NCBI RefSeq assembly: GCF_019602855.1
Contig: NZ_CP080769.1
Span: 1 to 64,000, forward strand
Reading direction: 5' to 3'
Length of the DNA: 64,000 nt
Origin: Cupriavidus pinatubonensis
GTDB lineage: Bacteria; Pseudomonadota; Gammaproteobacteria; Burkholderiales; Burkholderiaceae
Of the stretch, positions 26,568-34,388 are shown in pieces; the first letter of the stretch is position 1, and each line of letters begins with the position of its first letter. The position numbers and the translations under genes were made by a program. The notes under the pieces are model-generated. The model was not told the origin of the DNA. It saw only the letters and a list, made by a program, of their open reading frames with translations, and searched no databases.

Positions 26568-27884
26568 TCAGGTGCGCGAGGCCCATTGCGATTCGGCGCG
26601 ACGCTTCGCATCGGCACCGCGCCAGTAGTCTTCCGCCGTCATGTTCGCGACGCTCACGCCATCGATCGACGGCGGCCCGGTCAGCGTGCCGGCCTGCGCC
26701 GCATCGACCATCATCATTGCCTTCTCACCGCGCTCGTTGGCCTCGATGGCGGCCACGAGTTGCTTGCGGTAGGCGATGATGCCCTTGTCGGTGGTGCCAA
26801 GGTGCTCACGCGTGCGGTCCTGGATCGCGCCCTGTGACTCCACGGCCCACTGGTCATGCACGTTGATGTCGTTGCCCATGCCCGTGTACGTCTTCGTGCG
26901 CTGCTCGTACGGACTGAAGCCATACGCGTTGTGCTTGTTCAGGCGCGGGCGATAGTCGGGCAGCTCATACAGGGCCAGGCGCTGGTCGCGCATCTGCTGC
27001 TTGTTCACCGGTTCGGTAAAGCTTGTGAAGATGGCGTACCAGTAGCAGCTCGTGTCGTCGATCGGGACATGCCATTGCGCAATGGTCATCTCGGCGCTCA
27101 TCGGAATGATGAAGGCCTGCGGGAACACCACGTTGGTGACACGCACATGCTGCTGCCCTTCCCCCAGATCGCGCAGCGCGGTCAGGCGCATGCCGTAGTC
27201 GGTGGACGCGATGCTGATGTCGGGGCATTCGAACTCGCGCAGCACTTGGGTGATTGGCATGACCGAATCGGCCGAGGCACCGCGGAACTGCTTGCCATAG
27301 CTCTCGGCCGTGTCCTCGTCTTCGAAGAAGCGGTGCAGGAACGATGCATGCGCCGGGTCGATGCCCACCTCCAGCGCCTGGAGCCAGTTGCACTCGAGCA
27401 GCCCCTTGAACGCGAACGTGTACTGGCCCGGCGCGACAAAGCAGTCGAACGCCGGGAACGCCGGTGGTTCGCCTTCGCCGATGAACGCGAACACCATGCC
27501 GTTGCGTTCGACCACGGGGTATGCCTTCTGCCGGATGCGCGAGCACAGCTTGCTGCCCGCAGGCTCCGCCGGCGTCTGCAGGCAGGTGCCATGGCGGTCA
27601 AACAGCCAGCCATGGAAAGGACAGCGCAGCCCGCCGTCCTCGAGCCGGCCGTAGCTGAGGTCTGCACCGCGGTGCGGGCAGTCGCGGTCGAGCATGCCGT
27701 AGTGGCCGTGTTCGTCACGGAACACCACGAAGTCTTGGCCCATCAGGCGCACCGCGCGCACCGGGCGCTCGCCCTCGAATTCGTCGACCAGTGCGACGGG
27801 CTGCCAGTACTGGCGCAGCAGGCGTCCGGCCGGGGCGTCGGGGCCGACGCGTGTGATGAAGTCGTTCTGTTCCCTGGACATCAT
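26568..27884 (-). CDS. Rieske non-heme iron oxygenase, alpha subunit
   Basis: A 438-residue oxygenase of the phthalate/vanillate/dicamba oxygenase group, which works without a beta subunit. The Rieske cluster ligands are C69, H71, C88 and H91 (CPHRGADLSY and CPFHGWLF). The mononuclear iron site shows H179 and H184 in DPAHASFLH, with D176 in the bridging position. Members of this group often perform O- or N-demethylation or monooxygenation. The start at 27884 (ATGATG) follows CAGGAGAGG. It is the first gene of an operon with a gamma-glutamyl ligase, ferredoxin and reductase, so the substrate may be a gamma-glutamyl amide. An unusually long upstream region holds repeated TTGCATGCAA-like motifs. 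Confidence 0.92.
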   Translation of the reverse strand: MMSREQNDFITRVGPDAPAGRLLRQYWQPVALVDEFEGERPVRAVRLMGQDFVVFRDEHGHYGMLDRDCPHRGADLSYGRLEDGGLRCPFHGWLFDRHGTCLQTPAEPAGSKLCSRIRQKAYPVVERNGMVFAFIGEGEPPAFPAFDCFVAPGQYTFAFKGLLECNWLQALEVGIDPAHASFLHRFFEDEDTAESYGKQFRGASADSVMPITQVLREFECPDISIASTDYGMRLTALRDLGEGQQHVRVTNVVFPQAFIIPMSAEMTIAQWHVPIDDTSCYWYAIFTSFTEPVNKQQMRDQRLALYELPDYRPRLNKHNAYGFSPYEQRTKTYTGMGNDINVHDQWAVESQGAIQDRTREHLGTTDKGIIAYRKQLVAAIEANERGEKAMMMVDAAQAGTLTGPPSIDGVSVANMTAEDYWRGADAKRRAESQWASRT

Positions 27885-27946
27885 GATGGGGCCTCTCCTG
27901 TTCTAAGGGCGTTGTGAATCTGGCAGCCTGCGTGGCGCACGCTTCG

Positions 27947-27978
27947 TTGTATGCAGCGATACTATTCACTGCATACAA
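27947..27978. promoter_or_regulatory. Operator-like inverted repeat upstream of the Rieske operon
   Basis: TTGTATGCAG (27947-27956) and CTGCATACAA (27969-27978) are exact reverse complements separated by 12 bases, 63-94 bases upstream of the oxygenase start. Size and sequence fit a dimeric GntR/FCD operator. Confidence 0.6.
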
Positions 27979-28145
27979 TAAAAACAAGAACCAGTTTTCA
28001 TCATGAGGGTTCAGTCGCGTTTCAGGACAGAAAACAGGCTACAAGACTACGAATTAACCAATTGATTTTTAACGTTTTTAAACGAACAAACGGTACATGA
28101 AAACATTGCATAGGTGTTTACCCGATTACAGTAAAGCTTGGCGAC

Positions 28146-28199
28146 ATTGCATGCCAATCATAGAATCGATGTACATTGTTGCGTACAAATTGCATGCAA
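28146..28199. promoter_or_regulatory. Second cluster of TTGCATGCAA motifs upstream of the Rieske operon
   Basis: ATTGCATGCCAAT (28146-28158), GTTGCGTACAA (28178-28188) and the perfect palindrome TTGCATGCAA (28190-28199) lie in the 377-base gap between the Rieske start and the end of the nitroreductase gene. The whole gap 27885-28261 is AT-rich and holds no gene. Confidence 0.5.
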
Positions 28200-28261
28200 C
28201 GCCTAAGAGCCTCCTCGCAACCGGTGTTGCAGGCGGCAGATGAAACGGGGGAACGGAAATG

Positions 28262-28950
28262 TCAGAAGCCGGCGAACGTCGCGAAGCGCGATACGTCGAT
28301 GCGCAGCTGGCGCACCCTCAGCTCCGGCGCATCGGGATCGCGGTAGCCGAGCGCCATGCCGCACACCACCATTTCGGTCGCGGGGATGCGCAATGCCTCG
28401 CGAGCACGCGGTGATATCTGGCAATGGACACTTGCGGACAGGTATCGAGCCCGCAGGCTCTGGCGGCCAACATGATGTTTTGGAGGAACATGCCGTAGTC
28501 GAGCCAGCTGCCCTGTTCCAGCCGCCTATCGATCGTGAAGACCATGCCGACGGGCGCGTCGAAGAAGCGGCAATTGCGGGCGCTCTGCCGCTGCCGGCCC
28601 TGCGCGTCGTCCCGGGTGATGTTCAGGGCCTCGTAAAACAGGGTTCCTAACGCCCGCTTGCGCGCGGCGAAGGGCTCGGCATCCTCGGGCGGGTAGTAGC
28701 GGTATTCCTCGGCATGGGCATCCGCCTCATGCCAGAAAGCATGCTCGAGCGCGGCGGCGATTTCCTGTTTCACGGCACCGGCAAGTACGTGGAGGTTCCA
28801 CGGCTGCAGGTTGGCGCCGCTGGGCGCCGCGCTCGCGCACCGGAGGATTTCACGCACGGTGGCTTCGGGCATCGGCGTCGGCAGGAACCGCCGCACCGCC
28901 ATGCGGGCCTGCATGGCTTCAAGCACGGCCTTGTGGTCTGAGGAATGCAT
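28262..28950 (-). pseudogene. Nitroreductase-family flavoprotein, single frameshift
   Basis: The first 180 residues are a clear nitroreductase (MAVRRFLPTPMPEATVREIL, ASAAPSGANLQPWNLHVLAG, DAPVGMVFTIDRRLEQGSWL, GLDTCPQVSIARYHRVL). One base is lost near 28405. The shifted frame then supplies the normal end (EALRIPATEMVVCGMALGYR, DPDAPELRVRQLRIDVSRF, stop at 28262). The protein would be about 229 residues and closely resembles PnbA at 38.7 kb. If the frameshift is real the flavin-binding C terminus is lost; a sequencing error would leave an intact enzyme. It points toward the Rieske operon and is divergent from the AraC gene. Confidence 0.85.
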
Positions 28951-29010
28951 GGATCTAGCTCAAGAGTCGAAGTTGGAATTGCAGGAATGCAGGAAAGCAG
29001 GAGACGGAAC

Positions 29011-29868
29011 ATGGTAAAAATCGTCACCAATGCGCATCAGAGCCGTACCGCCACGGTCTGGGCCGGCACTGAGGTCGAGGTGATCGAATATGGCGAGTTG
29101 CAGGACGTCGCGCGGCCGATCGGCTCCCAACGCGTGAGCCTGCGCGCCGCGTTGCGCGAGACCGGCGGGCGCATCGAGGCGCGCCACAAGCCGGCGAAGC
29201 CGCTGGCCGACGGCTATCGGGGCAACGATCACCTGAGCCTGATCGAACGCGGCGGCGAAGCCTATGGCCATACGCCGTTCATCCGAGGCTTCCGCTGCGT
29301 GGCCATCCACTTCGACGACGCGCTGCTGCACGACGCGTGCGAGGCCGCCGATTGCACCGACCGCTTCCATTCGCGCCTGATGTTCGAGAACAAGCCGATC
29401 TGGGCCATTGCTGACCGCCTTGCATTGGAATGCGTGACGCCGCGCATCGGCCAGCGGCTCTGCTGCGAGAGCCTGGTCGGCATGCTTGCGGTCGAACTTG
29501 CCAGGCTGGGCACCCGCGTGCCGCCGCGGGCGCTCAAGGGCGGGCTTGCGCCGTTCCGGCTGCGCCGCATTCTCGAATACATCGAGACGCATCTCGGCGA
29601 CGACATCGCCATCGCGGAACTCGCCGCGCTGGCCGAAGTCAGCCTGCCGCATTTCATGCGGGCGTTTCGCGTTTCCACCGGGCAGGCGCCGCTGCGCTTC
29701 ATCATGCAGCGGCGCGTCGTCCGTGCCACCGCGTTGCTGCTTGACACCCATGTGCCGCTGATCAAGATCGCGCACGACTGCGGCTTTGCCGACCAGGCCC
29801 ATATGACCACCTGCTTCCGCCGAATTGCCAGCAACACGCCCGCGCGCATGCGGCGCGAACACGCCTGA
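29011..29868 (+). CDS. AraC-family transcriptional regulator
   Basis: A 285-residue AraC/XylS regulator. The C-terminal double helix-turn-helix is complete: IETHLGDDIAIAELAALAEV, then SLPHFMRAFRVSTGQAPLRF, and the second helix pair LIKIAHDCGFADQAHMTTCF ending in the usual PxxxRR. The N-terminal sensor half (about residues 1-180) has no recognised fold signature. The ATG at 29011 follows GGAG at a good distance; an in-frame ATG at 28945 has none. It is divergent from the broken nitroreductase gene and may activate it or the nearby MFS/NAD(P)H-reductase genes. Confidence 0.87.
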   Translation: MVKIVTNAHQSRTATVWAGTEVEVIEYGELQDVARPIGSQRVSLRAALRETGGRIEARHKPAKPLADGYRGNDHLSLIERGGEAYGHTPFIRGFRCVAIHFDDALLHDACEAADCTDRFHSRLMFENKPIWAIADRLALECVTPRIGQRLCCESLVGMLAVELARLGTRVPPRALKGGLAPFRLRRILEYIETHLGDDIAIAELAALAEVSLPHFMRAFRVSTGQAPLRFIMQRRVVRATALLLDTHVPLIKIAHDCGFADQAHMTTCFRRIASNTPARMRREHA

Positions 29869-29901
29869 GTCCCACGCAACGCAGTCGTCCGCCGGGCGGC
29901 A

Positions 29902-31028
29902 TCAGGCCGGCTCCTGCGCGAGCCGCGCGCCGATCATCCGGGGCCGGCCTGCGCCCATTCCGGTGACGGCCGATGCCGCCCCGATGGCGCCATACAGCCA
30001 GAGCACCTCGGTCCAGCCGCCCGAACGCGCGTGCAGCAGCCCGGCAGCGGCGGGGCCGAGCGCGGCGATCGCGTAGCCGATCCCCTGCGACATGCCCGAC
30101 AGCTGCGCCGCGACTGACGCATTGCCCGAGCGCATGCCGATCGTGGTGAGGCCAAGCGCGAGCAGGCTGCCCTGTATCACCCCCAGCGGGACGATCGCCA
30201 CAACGAGGGCCGTTTCCGGCACAACCATGCACGCGGCCACCGCAGCGGGGCACAGCAGAGAAGCCGCGGCAATCGCCGCGCGGTGGTCGCTGACGCGCCC
30301 GGCCCAGGTCGACACCGCCATGGCAACCGGTGCCTGCACGATGATCGACAGGCCCGCCAGCGCGCCGGCCTGCCCCGGATCGAGGCCGCGCGACTGCAGC
30401 ATCGACGGCATCCAGCCGAACACGATGTAGCCCATCGACGATTGCAGCCCCATGAACAGCGTCACATGCCACGCCAGCGGCACGCGCCAGATCCTGGCCG
30501 GGGCGGCCGTCGTCGCGGCCCACGCCGTTGCGGGATCCTGGATACGGAACACGGCGCGGGACATCGGCACCGCGGCAATCGCAGGCACCGCCCAGGCCGC
30601 CAGTGCCATGCGCCAGCCCCCGGACCGGCCAGCAGCGCGGTCAGTCAAGACCCGAGTGCCGCACCGGCGGACAGCGCCATCGAATACACCCCGGTCAGCA
30701 GACCGATGCGTGCGGGAAACCGGCCCTTGATCAAGGCTGGCAGCTGGACATTGAGCACCGAGACGCCCGCGCAGGCCACCGCCTGCCCAGCCAGCAGAGC
30801 ATTGGCCAGCGGCAGGCTGCGCAACAAAATGCCGCACCCACATAGCGCGATGCAGGCCATCAGGCAGGCTCGCTGCCCCGCCCGTGCCAACACCCAGGGG
30901 GCCATGGCACCGAATACCGAGAAGCAGGCCGATGGCAACGCCGTCAGGAATGCCACCTCCCATGGCGGCATGGCAGCATCGAACTGGACGCGCTGCAGCA
31001 CCGCCCGCCCCGAGGCGCTCGTCATCAC
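29902..31028 (-). pseudogene. CynX/NimT-type MFS transporter, frameshifted
   Basis: The N-terminal third (31028 to about 30648; SACFSVFGAMAPWVLARAGQ, NVQLPALIKGRFPARIGLL) and the C-terminal two thirds in another frame (GLQSSMGYIVFGWMPSMLQS, IVPLGVIQGSLLALGLTTIG) together form one 12-helix major-facilitator protein of the cyanate/2-nitroimidazole transporter type. An in-frame TGA and a frame change lie between about 30605 and 30648. The start overlaps the end of the flavodoxin-fold reductase gene, so both were one operon. The transported compound is unknown; NimT relatives export nitroimidazoles. Confidence 0.8.
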
Positions 31029-31655
31029 AGCGTGCGCGCGATGGCCGCCGCGTGCGTCAGTGCCTGCTCGCGGGCTGTCGGCATCGCCGGGGCATCGGGA
31101 TGCGTGGGGCCGAAAGCAATGGTCTGGATGTCGTTGATGCCGATCATGCGCAGCCAGTCCTCGAAATAGGACTTCTGGTGGTCGAAGCTGGCGAGCGGCG
31201 AGCCCTGCGCATAGTCGAACGAACTGGCGTACACCGCGATGGCGCGGCGGCCTGACACCAGCCCTTCGTAACCGCGCTCAGGAGTCCACTTGAACGTCAG
31301 GCCCGGCTGGGTAATGACGTCGATGTAGTGCTTGAGCCGGTAGGGCCGGCTCCAGTTCCACATCGGCGTGCTGAAGAGCAGCACGTCGTAGTCGAGCAGG
31401 CGCGCGGCTTCGCGCTTCACGGTTTCCCAAGCCGCCGCCTGGGCCGCCGTGTGCTCGCGCCGCGCGAAGATCGCATATTTCGCATTCAGCACGTCCTCTC
31501 GCATTTCGGGGAGCTGCAGGTCCCACAGGTCCAGCACATCCACGTGCGCATCGGGGCGGGTGGCCGTATAAGTTTCAAGCAATGCTTCCGCGACCAGCCG
31601 GGACTGGCTGTTTTCCCGCGGCGAGCAGGCGATATGGAGATATCCTGGTCACACT
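31025..31655 (-). pseudogene. AzoR-type NAD(P)H-dependent FMN reductase, frameshift at the start
   Basis: The body is a flavodoxin-fold NADH:quinone/azo reductase of about 205 residues: HIACSPRENSQSRLVAEALL, then DLWDLQLPEMREDVLNAKYA, the FMN-binding loop STPMWNWSRPYRLKHYIDVI, TFKWTPERGYEGLVSGR and the dimer segment. The natural start appears to be GTG at about 31655 (GTGACCAGGATA), but one extra T in GATATCT shifts the frame, so no start is in frame with the body except internal codons. Such enzymes reduce quinones, azo dyes or nitroaromatics. It precedes the NimT-like transporter gene in the same operon. Confidence 0.72.
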
Positions 31656-31827
31656 GGCTTCCTTTTGTCCATTTGAATGGCCGACGGTTGGCGTCGCCCG
31701 CGATGGCATCTATACGGTCACCGTCAGCGAGGTCGAGATGGCCGGCCGCGATATCCGCATTGACGTCCTGCGGCGTGCGGAATCCGGCGCGCGCGGCAAA
31801 GTCAGTGACATAGCCGGGCGTGCTCAC
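31656..31827 (-). CDS. Short unknown protein between two flavoprotein genes
   Basis: A GTG at 31827 overlaps the end of the upstream flavin-binding gene and opens MSTPGYVTDFAARAGFRTPQ, continuing DVNADIAAGHLDLADGDRID to about residue 57, where the frame runs into the reductase start. No family was recognised. The overlapping start and protein-like composition suggest a real small gene. Its end is uncertain because the indel near 31645 disturbs this region. Confidence 0.35.
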
Positions 31828-32465
31828 CGATTATGCAACCGCCGGGCCGGCCGACTCGGCAGCGCCACTGTGGCGAGCGGAATCTCTCCGGCCCAGCAAT
31901 GCCGCCGGTACAGCGCCTCGCCGCCGAAGATCGCAAGTCCGTCGCCCGGCGGCCCGGCGCGCCGCTTGGCCGAGCCCTCCTCGATGCGCATGCGGACCAT
32001 GATGATGCTGTGCACTTCACCCTCCGACGGCTGCTTCACCTCGTCCCAGCGCCCGGAAAAGTAGCGTGACAGGAAATACTCGAGCTGCTCCCGGCGCGCC
32101 GCGGGCTCGGCAACGGGTTCAGGCCGGCCGAACACCATCGCCGAGCGGTAGTTGAGCGTGTGTGCCGACGCCAGCCGCGACAGCACGTAGCCATCGAGCA
32201 GCGTGAAATTGACGCAAACCGGTACGCCCTGCGACACATGCCTGAGCATGCGGCTGCCCGCGGAACCGTGCCAGTAGAGATGGTCGCCATGGCGCCATAC
32301 CATCGTCGGCGTGGCGAACGGCTGGCCATCGATGTGGTACGACACCGCGCCATGGAGCGTGGCGTCAATGATCTCGTGGATCGCCTGCTTCTCGTTCGAG
32401 CCCCGGCCGCCGAACAGGCGAACGCGCGAGCGGTCGGTAATGGGATAGCTGGTGGTCTCGTTCAT
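31824..32465 (-). CDS. Pyridoxamine 5'-phosphate oxidase-fold FMN protein (NimA-like)
   Basis: A 213-residue flavin-binding split-barrel protein. Recognisable segments are RVRLFGGRGSNEKQAIHEII near the start, ATLHGAVSYHIDGQPFATPT and VWRHGDHLYWHGSAGSRMLR, the usual order in the Pyridox_ox_2/NimA group. NimA proteins confer nitroimidazole resistance by reductive detoxification; most family members have unknown substrates. The ATG at 32465 gives normal length. It begins a minus-strand set with the small unknown gene, the AzoR-type reductase and the NimT-like transporter, which hints at handling of a nitro- or azo-compound. Confidence 0.85.
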   Translation of the reverse strand: MNETTSYPITDRSRVRLFGGRGSNEKQAIHEIIDATLHGAVSYHIDGQPFATPTMVWRHGDHLYWHGSAGSRMLRHVSQGVPVCVNFTLLDGYVLSRLASAHTLNYRSAMVFGRPEPVAEPAARREQLEYFLSRYFSGRWDEVKQPSEGEVHSIIMVRMRIEEGSAKRRAGPPGDGLAIFGGEALYRRHCWAGEIPLATVALPSRPARRLHNR

Positions 32466-32550
32466 GTTGATGTCTACCTTTCTATGGCGCTGGCGCCGTG
32501 CTGCTTCCATGCACCCCATGCTCGCCCACGATTGGTCCGGGCTAAAGGCC

Positions 32551-33302
32551 TGTCGGCCCCATACGGCAAGGTCACGCTCGGGCGCCAGTACACGACACTG
32601 TTCGAGCTGAATGCCAGCCACTCCCCTACCACCTATGCAACGCAGTGCGAACCGGTGGTCTTCATGCTCGGCACGTCGCTGCGCGAAGACAACATGGTCA
32701 GGTACACCGGCAGTTTCGGACCGATCACGACGGAAGCCCACAGGGCATTCGGCGAACAGCCCGGCAGCATCGCCGGCGGTGCCGGCTGGGGTGCCGGCGC
32801 GAGCTACCGCAGCCGCAGCCTGGGCTTGCAGGTCGCCTATGATTAGGTCGACGGCACGCGGACTCCCGCCGGATACCCGAAAGCGCAGAAGGTAGCGGTG
32901 TCCGGACGCTACGACTTCGGTCCCGCATCGCTCTTCGCCGGCTACCGGTTCGGCAAGAACAATTCCACGGCGGCACGCACCGTCGGCGCCGACAACTTCT
33001 GGTGGCTCGGCGGCGTCTACCGCGCTGGCGCCACATCGCTGACGCTCTCGTACTACTACGACGACCAGCGCACCTACCGGCCGGCTGCCGGTATGCGCGC
33101 CGATTCGGCCAATCCGCGCCAATGGCTGTTCGTTGTCGACCATGAGCTGTCGAAGCGAACGGATGTCTACCTGGCCGCGGCCTATGCGCGCCATGTCGCA
33201 CTGAACTTCGATACCTACAAGGGCCCGGCGGCTTCCCATGTCGCGGCGGAAGGAGCGAGTTCGCAGTTCGGCGCCGCCGTCGGCATCAGGCACCGATTCT
33301 GA
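32551..33302 (+). pseudogene. Gram-negative porin, N-terminally truncated, in-frame stop
   Basis: The C-terminal two thirds of a Burkholderiales general porin is visible: GKVTLGRQYTTLFELNASHS, the beta strands GAGWGAGASYRSRSLGLQVA, then an in-frame TAG at 32844-32846. In the same frame it continues with SGRYDFGPASLFAGYRFGKN, SKRTDVYLAAAYARHVALNF, and the closing strand FGAAVGIRHRF with the terminal phenylalanine needed for outer-membrane assembly. The signal peptide and first strands are missing upstream of about 32550, where the divergent NimA-like gene begins. The gene is therefore truncated and interrupted. A strong terminator follows. Confidence 0.82.
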
Positions 33303-33332
33303 GCCACAGGCCATGCGTCGAATGCGCACCCG

Positions 33333-33379
33333 CTGCCGGGCGCTCTTTTTGCCGCCACCACCTCCCGGCAGTTTTTTTT
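33333..33379 (+). terminator. Rho-independent terminator after the porin
   Basis: CTGCCGGG (33333-33340) pairs with CCCGGCAG (33364-33371) and is followed directly by eight T residues. The loop is long (23 bases), but stem and T-run are clear. Confidence 0.7.
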
Positions 33380-33391
33380 CACTATCGTGTT

Positions 33392-33496
33392 TTGCATGCA
33401 GTTATCAACGATAACTCGGATAAATGTGCCTATAAATCACTTTAAATTGATGTTTCTTGCCATGATTGCATGCAGCCATCTAATATCCGCATGCAA
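33392..33496. promoter_or_regulatory. Three TTGCATGCAG-type motifs upstream of the C26 hydrolase gene
   Basis: TTGCATGCAG occurs at 33392-33401 and 33466-33475, and GCATGCAA at 33489-33496. They match the motif upstream of gntR and of the Rieske operon. Their place argues that translation starts downstream, at 33519. Confidence 0.5.
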
Positions 33497-33518
33497 TAAA
33501 CCAGACAACGCCAACAAC

Positions 33519-34292
33519 ATGTCGTCACCCCCATCCTCAACGTGTTCTCCTGATGTGCCCGTGGTCGGCATCGTCTGCGACCGGTTTTTCGTGGGTGACC
33601 ACGATCTGCACAGCGTCAAGGAGAGCTACCGCCGCGCGTTGAGCGAGGTCTCGCTGGTTGCCCCGATCTTCATTCCCGCCACCGAGGACATCACCGATGT
33701 GAGCCCGTACCTTGTCGTGTTGTCGGGCCTGCTGTTTCCCGGCGGCGCTTCGAACGTGGCGCCGGCACTGTATGGCGCAGAGGAGCCCGCGAACATTCTT
33801 GTCGACCCTGCGCGCGACCACGTGGCCATGCAGCTGCTTCGGGGGGCCGTATCGCGCGGGATGCCGGTCCTTGCCATCTGCCGAGGCTTCCAGGAAATGA
33901 ATGTGGCTTTCGGCGGCACGCTGCACCCTGACATCTACAAGGCTGGCCACGCCGACGACCATCGCGAGGATCCAGCGGAGGCGCTGGACGCCCGCTACCG
34001 CTACAAGCACGCGATCGCGCTGGCGTCCGACGGCCTGCTCAGGGACTGGCTGCGAACCGAAACCGCGGTGGTCAATTCACTCCATACGCAGGGCATCCGC
34101 ACGATCGGCGAGGGCCTTGCCGTAGAAGCCACGCACGCCGACGGGCTGGTCGAGGCGATCCGCGTGCGCAGCGCGGACTTTGCCATCGGCGTCCAGTGGC
34201 ATCCGGAAGTCTCCGCGCGCAACGACCGCCTGTCGCAGGCGCTGTTTACGCGATTCGGCGACGCCTGCCGGCGCTACGCGCGGCACAGATAA
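33519..34292 (+). CDS. Peptidase C26 / PuuD-like gamma-glutamyl hydrolase
   Basis: A 257-residue class I glutamine amidotransferase-fold hydrolase. The nucleophile C121 lies in VLAICRGFQEMNVAFGGTL and the catalytic H228 and E230 in AIGVQWHPE, as in PuuD, which splits gamma-glutamyl-GABA; AtdA2 of aniline catabolism has the same fold. It most likely releases glutamate from a gamma-glutamyl amide made by the synthetase at 25-26.5 kb. The ATG at 33519 fits the family N terminus (VPVVGIVCDR). Upstream ATGs in frame would add a lipoprotein-like leader, but they lie inside the repeated operator motifs. No good ribosome-binding site is visible. The AAHS transporter gene follows. Confidence 0.85.
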   Translation: MSSPPSSTCSPDVPVVGIVCDRFFVGDHDLHSVKESYRRALSEVSLVAPIFIPATEDITDVSPYLVVLSGLLFPGGASNVAPALYGAEEPANILVDPARDHVAMQLLRGAVSRGMPVLAICRGFQEMNVAFGGTLHPDIYKAGHADDHREDPAEALDARYRYKHAIALASDGLLRDWLRTETAVVNSLHTQGIRTIGEGLAVEATHADGLVEAIRVRSADFAIGVQWHPEVSARNDRLSQALFTRFGDACRRYARHR

Positions 34293-34388
34293 AACAACGC
34301 GGCTCGAAAGCCGCGACACCTTGCAGCGGCGCTTCGCGAGTCTAGGCGGAGCGCGCTGCGCATACCCCTGCCTCACCCGGAGAGAGAC

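Noticed and set aside
33387..33518. Upstream start of the C26 hydrolase giving a lipoprotein-like leader (LISAC)
   Set aside because: The added residues overlap three copies of the operator-like motif and there is no ribosome-binding site. PuuD relatives are cytoplasmic, so the leader is probably chance.
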